Under the pieces are notes generated by a model. It worked only from the letters and a program-made list of their open reading frames with translations. It was not told the origin of the DNA and made no database searches. The position numbers and the translations under genes were made by a program. This document shows positions 27,839 to 36,199 of a stretch of DNA of 64,000 bases, piece by piece; positions within the stretch are counted from its first letter, which is position 1, and each line of letters begins with the position of its first letter. Origin of the DNA: Comamonadaceae bacterium (GTDB lineage: Bacteria > Pseudomonadota > Gammaproteobacteria > Burkholderiales > Burkholderiaceae_C); contig CANGME010000013.1 in assembly GCA_947455145.1 (NCBI GenBank), positions 1 through 64,000 of the forward strand, given 5' to 3'.

Positions 27839-28719
27839 GATGTGGCCTGACTGGCTTCTTGCGCAGCTTGCTGCAACACGCGGGCAAGCAACACGCCCGC
27901 CAGATGGCGGCGGTATTCGGCAGTGGCGTGAATGTCGCTGCCGGGGTTGGATTCTTTCGCTGCCGTATGGGCCAGGTCTTGTGCCAGTTCAGACGTCATG
28001 CGTTGCCCGCACAGGGTTTGAGCCAAAGCGGGGAAGACCAGCGGTGCGCCGTCCACCCCACCCAGACCGAAGCTGGCACGGGTGACCACGCCGCTCGCAT
28101 CCACTTGCAACTGGCAAGCGGCAGAGGCCATGGCGAAGTCACCGTGGCGAATGGCGGTTTCTTCAAAGGCAGCGGCGATGCGCGCGCCTTGCCACACGGG
28201 CCAATCGATGGAGAGCAGGCATTCGGTCTCAGACACGGCAGTGAACATGGGGCCGAGGAAGAAGTCTTGCGCGCTGACATGGCGCTCACCCTCAGCCTGG
28301 CTTTGAATGCGCATGGTCGCGCCCAGCACCAGAGCGGTCAGGGGCAACTCGGCAGAAGGATCGGCATGCACCAAGCTGCCCCCCACCGTGCCCCGGTTGC
28401 GCGTTTGCGCATGGCCGACCCAGCGCAGGGCCTTGCGCATCAGGGGCAGACTGGCGTCCAGCGCGGGGGTGTCTTCCAAAGTGCGTTGGCGCACGCCCGC
28501 ACCGGTTGTGACGAACTCGCTTTTGTACGTCAAAGTTTTCAGCTCAGCCAAGCGGTTGATATCCACCAGCAGCGCTGGTCGGGCCAAGCGCATGGCCATC
28601 ATGGGCACAAGGCTTTGCCCGCCTGCGACAAGCTTTGCGTCCATGCCGTGCTGCGCCAAGAGCTCAAGCGCTTGGGCGGTGCTGTCCACACGGACGTAGT
28701 CAAAGGGGGCCGCTTTCAC
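27835..28719 (-). CDS. Molybdenum hydroxylase, FAD-binding medium subunit
   Basis: A 294-residue flavoprotein of the CoxM/CutM family that passes electrons from the iron-sulfur clusters to an acceptor. FAD-binding motifs are LVAGGQSLVPMMAMRLARP and the TRNRGTVGGSLVHADPSAEL stretch, which carries the GG(S/N)xxxxDP signature. The C-terminal domain includes ATAEYRRHLAGVLLARVL. It is the promoter-proximal gene of the Mo enzyme operon, 187 bp from the divergent LysR gene, with a dyad in between. Confidence 0.94.
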   Translation of the reverse strand: MKAAPFDYVRVDSTAQALELLAQHGMDAKLVAGGQSLVPMMAMRLARPALLVDINRLAELKTLTYKSEFVTTGAGVRQRTLEDTPALDASLPLMRKALRWVGHAQTRNRGTVGGSLVHADPSAELPLTALVLGATMRIQSQAEGERHVSAQDFFLGPMFTAVSETECLLSIDWPVWQGARIAAAFEETAIRHGDFAMASAACQLQVDASGVVTRASFGLGGVDGAPLVFPALAQTLCGQRMTSELAQDLAHTAAKESNPGSDIHATAEYRRHLAGVLLARVLQQAAQEASQATS

Positions 28720-28761
28720 CGGGCCTCCTTGGCGTAAGGGCGGGTTTGATTGGGCTGACTA

Positions 28762-28872
28762 TTTCTCACACAAAATCTCACGCAACTCTCCTCAGATTTA
28801 GACTGGTATTATCCCTGATTACATCCTTTGATGGATGCAATAAAATTCACGCGACCTTAAAATTTCTCACAC
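28762..28872. promoter_or_regulatory. Divergent control region with candidate LysR operator
   Basis: Between the FAD subunit gene and the LysR gene lies the dyad TTnCATCC-N6-GGATGnAA (28819-28840), a 16-base match with interrupted arms typical of LysR-type sites. It is flanked by two exact copies of TTTCTCACAC (28762-28771 and 28863-28872). The spacing and the divergent arrangement fit control of both operons by the adjacent regulator. Confidence 0.45.
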
Positions 28873-28906
28873 TCTATCATCGCACCCTCCTCACTCGCCG
28901 CCCGTC

Positions 28907-29836
28907 ATGAGAAAACTCCCCCCCCTGAACGCCGTGCGCGCTTTTGAAGCTGCTGCACGGCTTGTGAGCTTCACCAAGGCGGCGGCTGAACTGTCGGTCA
29001 CCCACGGCGCGGTGAGCAAGCAAGTGGCGATTTTGGAGGCTTGGCTTGGTACGCCCTTGTTCAGCCGCTCCCAGGCGCAGCTAAAGTTAACCGAGGCTGG
29101 CCGTGTATTTTTGACAGCCGTCACCCCCGCACTAGACCGCATTGCGGTGACCGCCATGCAGTTGCTGGAGCAGGCCTCCCCCACCACTTTGCGCATCAGC
29201 GCGCCGCCCACCTTCACCATGCGTTGGCTGATCCCGCGCATCTCCACGTTCCAGCGCAAACGCCCGGATGTAGAGATCAAGTTCTCTACCTCGATAGCAC
29301 CGGTGAATTTTTCTGAGCACAGCTACGACATCGCCATTCGCGGGGCCAACGAGCCGACGGCCGAGGTGAAATCCACCCCCTTCATGACGGAGACCATTGT
29401 GCCCGTCTGCCACCCTGATCTGCTGGAGCGAGGGCGCTTACGCTCCCCCGCCGATCTGGCCCACCACACCTTGATTGGCTATGACACCGAGCCGCTGAGT
29501 TGGGCCACTTGGTTGAGTGATACTGGCGTGCCTGGTTTGCAGAGCGAAGGCTCGCTGCGTTTTGAGCAAATGTATTTCGCCCTGCAAGCTGCGGCCGAAG
29601 GTTTAGGCCTGGTGCTGGTGCCATTGTTTTTAGTGGCCGACGACATCATCGCCGGGCGTTTGTGCACGCCATTTGGCATGCTGGCCGCGCGCCAGCGCCG
29701 TTACTACGCCAACTCAGCTGCCACTGGCGCGGTGAATCCGCTGGTGGAGAGCTTTTGCGAATGGCTCACTCAAGAAGGCCTGGACACCGAGCAATCCATC
29801 AACCTCATGGCGCAGGGCATGGAGACAAAAGCATGA
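28907..29836 (+). CDS. LysR-family transcriptional regulator (GcvA-like)
   Basis: A 309-residue regulator. The N-terminal winged helix-turn-helix is clear (LNAVRAFEAAARLVSFTKAA ... VTHGAVSKQVAILE), followed by a substrate-binding domain (SPTTLRISAPPTFTMRWLIP, YDIAIRGANEP and AAAEGLGLVLVP). The pattern is the GcvA-like subgroup. It is transcribed away from the Mo hydroxylase operon and towards ubiD, so it can plausibly control both. The coinducer would be a pathway substrate or intermediate. Confidence 0.92.
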   Translation: MRKLPPLNAVRAFEAAARLVSFTKAAAELSVTHGAVSKQVAILEAWLGTPLFSRSQAQLKLTEAGRVFLTAVTPALDRIAVTAMQLLEQASPTTLRISAPPTFTMRWLIPRISTFQRKRPDVEIKFSTSIAPVNFSEHSYDIAIRGANEPTAEVKSTPFMTETIVPVCHPDLLERGRLRSPADLAHHTLIGYDTEPLSWATWLSDTGVPGLQSEGSLRFEQMYFALQAAAEGLGLVLVPLFLVADDIIAGRLCTPFGMLAARQRRYYANSAATGAVNPLVESFCEWLTQEGLDTEQSINLMAQGMETKA

Positions 29837-29936
29837 GGATTTCTCATGCATTGTTTGGGTTAAGCTGCGCACGAAATTACCGACTTTTACCCTTGGTTTA
29901 AGTCCTTTTTTGACCCGATTTTTTCACACGTTTCCC

Positions 29937-31607
29937 ATGAGCACAAACACCACTGGCTACCCCGATCTGCACGAGCACCTGGAAACGTTGAAACAACGCG
30001 GCCTGCTGCAAGTCATTGATCGCCCTATCGACAAAGACTCCGAGCTGCACCCCTTGGTGCGCTGGCAATTTGTCGGCGGCATGGCCGAGAGCGAGCGCAA
30101 AGCGTTTTTGTTCACCAACATCGTCAACGCCCAGGGCCGTAAATACGACATTCCGGTGGTGGTGGGCGCGCTGGCGGCCAACCGCGAGATTTACAGCGTG
30201 GGCATGGGCTGCTCGGTGGACGAGATTCAAGCCAAATGGGCGCACGCCATTGCCAACCCCATCGCCCCCAAAATGGTTGAAAACGCCGAGTGCCATGAAG
30301 TGATTCACGAAGGCGCGGATCTGCAAGGCGAAGGCAAGGGTTTGGACATGCTCAGCATCCCCATCTCCACCCCCGGTTTTGACAGCGCCCCCACGCTGAC
30401 TGCCACCAACGTGATCACGGTGGATCCGGTGACCGGCGTGCAGAACATGGGCACCTACCGCTGTGCGCTCAAAGCGCCGGATCGTCTGGTGGTGCGCATG
30501 GCCACACGCGTGGGTGGTGCCGGTGGCTACTTGCACTACCAAGCCTGGAAAAAGGCCGGCCACAAAACCATGCCCTGCGCCATCGTGCTTGGCTGCCCGC
30601 CACTCGTGGCCTTTATGGGGCCTCAAAAATTGCCGATTGGGGTGGATGAATTTGACGTGGCCGGTGGCTTGGCCGGTGCGCCGATTGAAGTCACAATGGC
30701 CCACACCGTCAAGCTGCGTGTGCCCGCACAGGCCGAGATCGTGATCGAAGGCCAGATTGACCTGGAGTTCTTGGAGCCTGAAGCACCGTTTGGTGAATCG
30801 CACGGTCACGTGGCGCTGGAAGAGTTCAACCTGCCCATGACCATCACCGCCATCACGCACCGCTTCAAGCCCGTGATTCCGTCTTACCTAAGCCAAGTCG
30901 CACCCAGTGAGTCCAGCGTGATTAAGCGCGTGGCCTACGAGCCGCTGTTTTTGGCGCACCTGAGAAACGCGCTGGGCATTCGCGGCGTAAAGCGCGTCTC
31001 ATTGCACGAGCCCTTAACCGGTCTCTTGCGCGTGACCGTGATCACCTTTGAAAACGACACCCCCAAAACCGAGATCTGGCGCGCCCTCTATGGTGCGGCC
31101 TTCTTCAAAGGCGACTGCGGCAAGATTTGCGTGGCCGTGAATGAGGACATCGACCCCGACAACGCCGACGCCCTGCTGTGGGCCATGGCCTACCGGATGA
31201 ACCCGGTGGAAGACGTGCGCACGCTGGACCATCGCGGCCAAGGCCACGGCCCCAAGCGCGAGGCCGATGGCGACGAGGACTCCACCCTGTTGATGGACGC
31301 CACCATGAAGTCCGCCATGCCGCCGCTGGCCCTGCCGACCAAAGACTACATGCTGCGCTCCAAAGCGATTTGGGAAGAACTCGGCCTGCCCAAGCTGCGC
31401 CCGCAAGCGCCCTGGTTTGGCTATTCGCTGGGCGATTGGTTGCCCCAGTGGGAAGAAGCGGCCAAGCGCGCCGCCACCGGGCGTTATCTGGAGAACGGCG
31501 TCATCAGCCACGGCCAGCAGCGCAATGACGTGAAGGCCGAGAGCAAGTTCCGCCCCGATCAAGACCCACCCTACACATCGATCCACAAGGCGAAAGATGA
31601 GCACTGA
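29937..31607 (+). CDS. UbiD-family prenyl-FMN-dependent decarboxylase
   Basis: A 556-residue UbiD-fold (de)carboxylase that uses prenylated FMN to remove CO2 from an unsaturated or aromatic acid. Hallmarks are the cofactor-binding NMGTYRCALKAPDRLVVRMA, the EAPFGESHGHV segment with catalytic Glu residues, and PVEDVRTLDHRGQGHGP. ATG 29937 is chosen over an in-frame TTG 27 bases upstream. It overlaps ubiX by 11 bp, so enzyme and cofactor supply are coupled. A duty in ubiquinone synthesis is possible, but the location beside a LysR gene and a Mo hydroxylase operon favours a catabolic or dedicated decarboxylase. Confidence 0.9.
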   Translation: MSTNTTGYPDLHEHLETLKQRGLLQVIDRPIDKDSELHPLVRWQFVGGMAESERKAFLFTNIVNAQGRKYDIPVVVGALAANREIYSVGMGCSVDEIQAKWAHAIANPIAPKMVENAECHEVIHEGADLQGEGKGLDMLSIPISTPGFDSAPTLTATNVITVDPVTGVQNMGTYRCALKAPDRLVVRMATRVGGAGGYLHYQAWKKAGHKTMPCAIVLGCPPLVAFMGPQKLPIGVDEFDVAGGLAGAPIEVTMAHTVKLRVPAQAEIVIEGQIDLEFLEPEAPFGESHGHVALEEFNLPMTITAITHRFKPVIPSYLSQVAPSESSVIKRVAYEPLFLAHLRNALGIRGVKRVSLHEPLTGLLRVTVITFENDTPKTEIWRALYGAAFFKGDCGKICVAVNEDIDPDNADALLWAMAYRMNPVEDVRTLDHRGQGHGPKREADGDEDSTLLMDATMKSAMPPLALPTKDYMLRSKAIWEELGLPKLRPQAPWFGYSLGDWLPQWEEAAKRAATGRYLENGVISHGQQRNDVKAESKFRPDQDPPYTSIHKAKDEH

Positions 31608-32196
31608 AACTGCAGCAACGCCCCGGCGTTTAATTGTCGGCATCAGCGGGGCCTCCGGCATCATTTACGGCGTTCGCATTTTGCAGGCGCTGCAAGGCAC
31701 GGACATTGAGACGCATTTGGTGATGAGTGACTCTGCCCGCATCACGCTCGCGGCTGAAACTGATTTCACGATCAAGCAGGTTGAGGCTTTGGCCGGTGAA
31801 GTGCACAACGCCAAAAACATCGGCGCGTCCATCTCCTCGGGCTCCTTCAAAACAATGGGCATGGTGGTCGCCCCCTGCTCCATTCGATCCCTGTCCGAGA
31901 TCGCTTGGGGCACGACCACCAGCCTGCTCTCACGCGCGGCGGACGTGGTGCTCAAAGAGCGCCGCCGCCTGGTGCTGATGGTGCGTGAGTCGCCCCTGCA
32001 TGCGGGCCACTTGCGCAGCATGACGCAGGCGGTAGAAAACGGCGCCATCATCATGCCGCCCATGCCAGCCTTTTATGCAAAGCCCAAGACGCTGGACGAC
32101 ATGGTGAACCACACCGTAGGTCGCTGCCTGGACTTGTTTGATGTCGAGACTGATTTAGTGAACCGCTGGTCGGGCATGGGAAATTCGCGTGAATAA
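31597..32196 (+). CDS. ubiX: UbiX flavin prenyltransferase
   Basis: A 199-residue enzyme that prenylates FMN to make the cofactor of UbiD. The N-terminal GISGASGIIYGVRIL is the flavin-binding signature. Further family motifs are APCSIRSLSEIAWGTTTSLL, LKERRRLVLMVRESPLH and IMPPMPAFY. It starts 11 bp inside ubiD and ends 8 bp inside the DUF4936 gene. The pairing with ubiD supports the function. Confidence 0.95.
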   Translation: MSTETAATPRRLIVGISGASGIIYGVRILQALQGTDIETHLVMSDSARITLAAETDFTIKQVEALAGEVHNAKNIGASISSGSFKTMGMVVAPCSIRSLSEIAWGTTTSLLSRAADVVLKERRRLVLMVRESPLHAGHLRSMTQAVENGAIIMPPMPAFYAKPKTLDDMVNHTVGRCLDLFDVETDLVNRWSGMGNSRE

Positions 32197-32473
32197 AACC
32201 CTGTTTGTTTACTACAAAATTGAAGCCTCTGAACATGCGAGCTGGGTGCAACGGGTGCGCGACTTTCAACTTCAATTGCAAGCCCAACACCCTTTGCTTG
32301 AGATTGAACTCATGCAACGCCCCGCCAGCGCTGACGGCTTGGAAACCTGGATGGAGATTTACCGCCACCCTGATGGCGTCTCCGAGCTGCTGGCTCAGGC
32401 CATTCAAAGCTTGGCGATTGAGATGGGGCTGCCCAGCAAACGCGCCAGTGAAGTTTTTGTCCCTCTGATTTAA
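32189..32473 (+). CDS. DUF4936-family small protein
   Basis: A 94-residue cytoplasmic protein starting with GTG at 32189 inside the ubiX end. It resembles the betaproteobacterial DUF4936 family (LFVYYKIEASEHASWVQRV and LETWMEIYRHPDGVSELL). Its function is unknown. The fold looks like a small ferredoxin-like alpha/beta protein. The 8-bp overlap with ubiX and 10-bp gap to trhO place it in the ubiD-ubiX-trhO transcript. Confidence 0.75.
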   Translation: MNKTLFVYYKIEASEHASWVQRVRDFQLQLQAQHPLLEIELMQRPASADGLETWMEIYRHPDGVSELLAQAIQSLAIEMGLPSKRASEVFVPLI

Positions 32474-32483
32474 ACTTCGGCCT

Positions 32484-33452
32484 ATGTCGAAGTTCCTCAC
32501 CGCTGCGCTCTACAAATTTGTGGAGTTGCAGGACACCCCCGCCCTCCAACAAGCCTTGCAGACCGTCTGCGATGCCCATCGCATCAAAGGCACGCTGCTA
32601 CTGGCGGCTGAAGGCATCAACGGCACGATTGCCGGGGCCGAGGCCGATGTGCGTGCGGTACTGGCCTATCTGCGCACATACCCACGTTTGAGCGATCTGG
32701 CGCACAAAGAATCTTGGTCTGAGTCGCCACCTTTTTTGCGTATGAAAGTGCGGCTGAAAAAAGAAATCGTCACCCTGGGCGTGCCGGAAGTTAACCCCAC
32801 TCAAATGGCAGGCCAATACGTCAAGCCTGAAGCCTGGAACGCCTTGATCAGCGACCCCAAAGTAGTGGTGGTGGACACCCGCAATGACTACGAAGTGGCG
32901 ATTGGCAGCTTCAAAGGCGCGCTCGACCCCAACGTTAAAACTTTTGCCGACTTACCCCAGTGGGTAGCAGAGCAATCCGCCCCAGGCGGTGCGCTAGACA
33001 CCACGCAGGGCGGGAAACCCAAAGTCGCCATGTTTTGCACTGGCGGCATCCGCTGCGAAAAATCCACCGCCCTGCTGCGCCAACTCGGTTTTGACGAGGT
33101 GTACCACCTAGAGGGTGGCATTCTCAAATACCTGGAGACCGTGCCCCAAGCCAACAGCTTGTGGGAAGGCGAATGCTTTGTGTTTGACGAGCGCGTGTCC
33201 GTCGGCCACGGCCTACAGCCTGGCCCTTTTGAGCTGTGCCGCTCATGCCGCCACCCCGTGGGTGACACTGAACGTCAATCACCGCACTACATCAAAGGCG
33301 TGAGCTGCCCAAACTGCTTTGACCAAAAAACCGAAGCGCAAAAACAAGGCTTTGCAGAACGTCAACGCCAAGTTGAATTGGCTCGCACGCGTGGTCAGGT
33401 GCACGTCGGCGCGCAAATGCCGTCCCAAAGTACCGAAATGAAACCCCTCTAA
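32484..33452 (+). CDS. trhO: tRNA uridine(34) hydroxylase, rhodanese family (YceA/TrhO)
   Basis: A 322-residue protein of the TrhO family, which makes 5-hydroxyuridine at the tRNA wobble position with oxygen. The N-terminal domain includes AAEGINGTIAG. A rhodanese domain (about 120-220) has VVVDTRNDYEVAIG and the loop CTGGIRCEKS with C185. A C-terminal zinc-like Cys region follows (CRSCRHPVG, SCPNCF). Length and domain order are typical. It is probably read from the ubiD operon but is unrelated in function. Confidence 0.92.
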   Translation: MSKFLTAALYKFVELQDTPALQQALQTVCDAHRIKGTLLLAAEGINGTIAGAEADVRAVLAYLRTYPRLSDLAHKESWSESPPFLRMKVRLKKEIVTLGVPEVNPTQMAGQYVKPEAWNALISDPKVVVVDTRNDYEVAIGSFKGALDPNVKTFADLPQWVAEQSAPGGALDTTQGGKPKVAMFCTGGIRCEKSTALLRQLGFDEVYHLEGGILKYLETVPQANSLWEGECFVFDERVSVGHGLQPGPFELCRSCRHPVGDTERQSPHYIKGVSCPNCFDQKTEAQKQGFAERQRQVELARTRGQVHVGAQMPSQSTEMKPL

Positions 33453-33525
33453 AGATTCAGAAAAACTCTTTTTCGGATACCTTACTGCTTAGCTTTTCAT
33501 AAACGTAGCGTCGCCCAATCAAAGC

Positions 33526-34530
33526 TCAGTGTGTTGGGTTTTGCAGAGATTCCCTAGAGACCTTATCCAGCTTCACTCCATAAAGCACAAGTCCTTGACG
33601 ATTCTCACTGCGAACTATCACCCCTTCGAAATCAATCGAAGTTAGATGATCATCACCTATCGTCCCCTCGACGATATCCCCCAGATCAAACGTCTTTCTA
33701 AAACTCGCATTGTCTTCACTTAAGAGAAGTCCAAACTGGTTGTAGTTCAGAGTTTCAAAGGTCGTTCGTTTCTGCCCCAGCTTTCCCGCGCTAACCGGCA
33801 TGCGACCGTTAAAGCGTATGGAAACTCGCTTCAACTCATCGACCAACACCGGCGCAGGTAAGCTCTTAACAGGGTGCTTTAAGATTGAAATAAAATCGTT
33901 TGCACCTACGTCGAACGCAGTTAATGAGCCGCCAAATACGCAGCCCGTATCCACATTGATTCGATTGGAATTCACTTCCGGGTAGTGGCCCGGTGTGTGC
34001 CCATGAACAATGAGTTTCCCCCAATTTTCTGTTGTCGTTAAAAATGGGCCGCGCGTCCAAAGCAAGGTTTCACGATCGAAAATTGGATCAAGCTCGGAAA
34101 GTTTTTTCTTCAGTGGCACGCCGGCATGAACGAAAAAATGATGCTCGGTTTGATAAAAAATTTTGAGCGAGCGCAAGAAGTCAACATGGGTTTGAGGAAT
34201 GTCAAAAGTTCCGCCCGGACCTGCATAATTCGCAAGCGTCATGACGCCGCCGTTCAAAATAAAGAGTCCGGCACCGACACTTTCAGGTCGTTCAAGAAAA
34301 TCAAGAAACATCGCTTCGTGATTTCCCATCAATGCAACGACCTGACAACGCTTGCGCAACTCCAAAATGAGGTCGATCACGCGTCGAGATTCAAATCCGC
34401 GATCGACGTAGTCACCGAGAAAAATCACGAGCGTGCTGTCGTCTATTTTTAGGCTATCAATCAGCGCTTCAAGCTCTGCCGCGCAGCCGTGAACATCGCC
34501 GATTGCATAGATTCGAGAGGGTTGAGTCAT
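33526..34530 (-). CDS. Calcineurin-like metallophosphatase with probable PilZ-like C-terminal domain
   Basis: Residues 1-215 form a PrpA/PPP-type serine/threonine phosphatase or Ap4A hydrolase-like domain: GDVHG (D12, H14), GDYVDRG, GNHEA and HGHTPG. The C-terminal 110 residues carry R235-VSI-R239 and then NYNQFG at 262-267, near the RxxxR...(D/N)xSxxG pattern of c-di-GMP-binding PilZ domains but with Asn in place of Ser. A beta-rich stretch GDIVEGTIGDD...FEGVIVRS...LVLYGVKL fits the PilZ barrel. The gene looks less GC-rich than its neighbours. The phosphatase call is firm; the PilZ call is tentative. Confidence 0.8.
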   Translation of the reverse strand: MTQPSRIYAIGDVHGCAAELEALIDSLKIDDSTLVIFLGDYVDRGFESRRVIDLILELRKRCQVVALMGNHEAMFLDFLERPESVGAGLFILNGGVMTLANYAGPGGTFDIPQTHVDFLRSLKIFYQTEHHFFVHAGVPLKKKLSELDPIFDRETLLWTRGPFLTTTENWGKLIVHGHTPGHYPEVNSNRINVDTGCVFGGSLTAFDVGANDFISILKHPVKSLPAPVLVDELKRVSIRFNGRMPVSAGKLGQKRTTFETLNYNQFGLLLSEDNASFRKTFDLGDIVEGTIGDDHLTSIDFEGVIVRSENRQGLVLYGVKLDKVSRESLQNPTH

Positions 34531-35006
34531 ATCTGAAAAATTCTACTTTGATCGCTTACATCTTGATATTGATGTCTGTATTCTGAGCAGAAAAGCTTGA
34601 CTCGAACGCGCGAATATAGCAATGAACGAATTAGGAAAATGTATTCGGAAACACCGGTGTCGCTCGACCACAAAGACCCTTATCCACTGCAGATTGCGGT
34701 TGTCTTGTTAGTGCAATGCACTGACAAATGTGTCAACTGATGAGGACTTCAACGTCATGCGAGCAAATGTAGCACGGGGTTTGGGGCACGTCGGTGACGG
34801 CGACACCGGCTTTGTCTTGAGCATGATGTTGTCAAAACGCAAGGCGTTCAACTTCTGCCAGATTTTGACCAGGTCACGGTCAGCGCATTGCATCCGGCCG
34901 TTCATCATCTCCAGCGGTTTTATTCACTTTCTCAGGTGCCGTAGCATTGATGACCGGAAAGTAGATGCGTTTTCGCGGGGTCATTCCTGTTGTGCACAAT
35001 GCGCGT
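34531..35006. other. 476-bp stretch without a recognisable gene
   Basis: This lower-GC interval lies between the phosphatase start and the small membrane protein. A 66-codon minus-strand frame (34708-34908) has GGAG just before its start but no family resemblance, and plus-strand frames overlap it without features. I see no repeat, RNA gene or clear terminator. It probably holds the divergent promoters, with possible debris of a lost gene. Confidence 0.5.
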
Positions 35007-35354
35007 ATGAAATTCCTCTTCGATTTTGTGGGTCGTGTCATTCGCAGCATGCTGCGCTTGTTGCTGTTTGTAGCGGCAGGGGTATTCGCCCTGAGTCTGC
35101 TGACAGCCGTGCTTGGGGCTGTGGTGCTCACTGCGTTGTGGTCTTTATTGACTGGCCGCAAGCCCGCAGTGTTCACCACCTTCTCCCACTTTCGCCAGGC
35201 AACCCGACAATTCAAACAGGGGGGCTGGCCCCCAATGGACGCCGACTCTGCAGGCCGCTCAAGTCCCGCTGAGGTGGTCGACGTGCAGGTACGTGAAGTG
35301 CAAGAGCGGCCATTGCGGACCAACTTGCCGCTGGAACAAAAGCCTAAGGTGTAA
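35007..35354 (+). CDS. Small membrane protein of unknown function
   Basis: From ATG 35007 the product has 115 residues. A short amphipathic start (MKFLFDFVGRVIRS) leads into one long or two close hydrophobic segments (about 15-50: MLRLLLFVAAGVFALSLLTA, then VLTALWSLLTGRKP). A hydrophilic tail carries charged and Pro residues. I do not recognise the family. The upstream in-frame start at 34965 adds residues unlike a signal and is not favoured. It is convergent with the SOUL-family gene, 19 bp away. Confidence 0.6.
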   Translation: MKFLFDFVGRVIRSMLRLLLFVAAGVFALSLLTAVLGAVVLTALWSLLTGRKPAVFTTFSHFRQATRQFKQGGWPPMDADSAGRSSPAEVVDVQVREVQERPLRTNLPLEQKPKV

Positions 35355-35373
35355 CCTGTTTACTCAATACGGC

Positions 35374-36060
35374 TCATGGCGTCTGGGCCAGTTGAAGCCA
35401 GATTTCATTGCGACGCAAAAACCAGGGTGTAAATGGCGCGTTGTAACGTGAATATATGGGATCACCCACGCTCACAAGGTTGAAAGAGCGTAAAGCAAGC
35501 TGCAACTTGTTCAAGTGCTCGTTGTAGTTGTTATCCGTCCAAAAACCAGAAAAACGTATCACGGCCACGCGGCTAGGTGCAATGTCGCGCAGCATGACTC
35601 GTGCGTCGAGCGGCTCTGGCGCGCTTGCCATCGTGACCCCCTGTGGAAGAACAAATTGCACCCGAAAACCCCCAGGCGTAGCGGTTTGGGTGACAGGTGC
35701 GGTCATTTCCAGCTTGACTGGCTCGACCGCCTGCGTCACGGGCGCTGTCATTGCAAATTTGCGCTCGCCCTTGTTCTTGCCAAAGATGTAGCCCGCCAGA
35801 ATCGGGAAGGCTTGGTTACCGGCATCTGCTGCAGGCCCGGGTACAACCACCTCAGCGACGGCATAGGTGTCGTACGCGCGGATCTCAATTTCCTCTAGCG
35901 TCTGGACAACCTTGTATGTGGGTTCTTCGGTGGCTTGGCTGGTCATAGGAAATGCGAAGAAGACGAGGCTGCAGAGTAAATCCAAAGCGGTGATGCCTGG
36001 CCGCAGGCATTGGGTGGCTCGCGTGGTGTGCAGTTGAGGGTAATCCGTCTTCATGTTCAA
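35374..36060 (-). CDS. SOUL-family haem-binding protein, exported
   Basis: A 228-residue protein with an N-terminal hydrophobic export segment (about 24-43, ending SQATEEP) and a SOUL domain: YKVVQTLEEIEIRAYDTYAV, FAMTAPVTQ (repeated as LEMTAPVTQ) and FSGFWTDNNYNEHLNKL. Family members bind haem or related tetrapyrroles. The repeated MTAPVTQ is a hallmark. Function in bacteria is poorly known. It appears to be a single-gene unit. Confidence 0.88.
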   Translation of the reverse strand: MNMKTDYPQLHTTRATQCLRPGITALDLLCSLVFFAFPMTSQATEEPTYKVVQTLEEIEIRAYDTYAVAEVVVPGPAADAGNQAFPILAGYIFGKNKGERKFAMTAPVTQAVEPVKLEMTAPVTQTATPGGFRVQFVLPQGVTMASAPEPLDARVMLRDIAPSRVAVIRFSGFWTDNNYNEHLNKLQLALRSFNLVSVGDPIYSRYNAPFTPWFLRRNEIWLQLAQTP

Positions 36061-36199
36061 TGGTCTGGTTGATTACGGGATTGCAGTATGGCCTGTTTCC
36101 AGAAAACGGGAGGTCCGAAATCGAACATGCAGCACCTTTTCACTACAAAACTTTATTCATCCTCCTAGGCCACAAGGCTCGGCATTATTCACACTAATC

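Noticed and set aside
24934-28719. Carbon monoxide dehydrogenase (coxMSL)
   Set aside because: Neither AYxCSFR nor AYRGAGR is present in the large subunit; the segment reads EAVRGFGQAP. A general Mo hydroxylase is a better call despite the coxG-like gene.
29898-30860. 320-codon minus-strand open frame opposite ubiD
   Set aside because: Antisense shadow rich in His, Gly and Val; ubiD is clearly the coding frame.
34708-34908. 66-codon minus-strand frame with GGAG before its start
   Set aside because: No family resemblance and biased composition. It is mentioned under the gene-free stretch but not called as a gene.
34730-35323. Overlapping 180- and 147-codon frames upstream of the small membrane protein
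   Set aside because: They overlap each other and the membrane protein, and show no domain, signal or start context.
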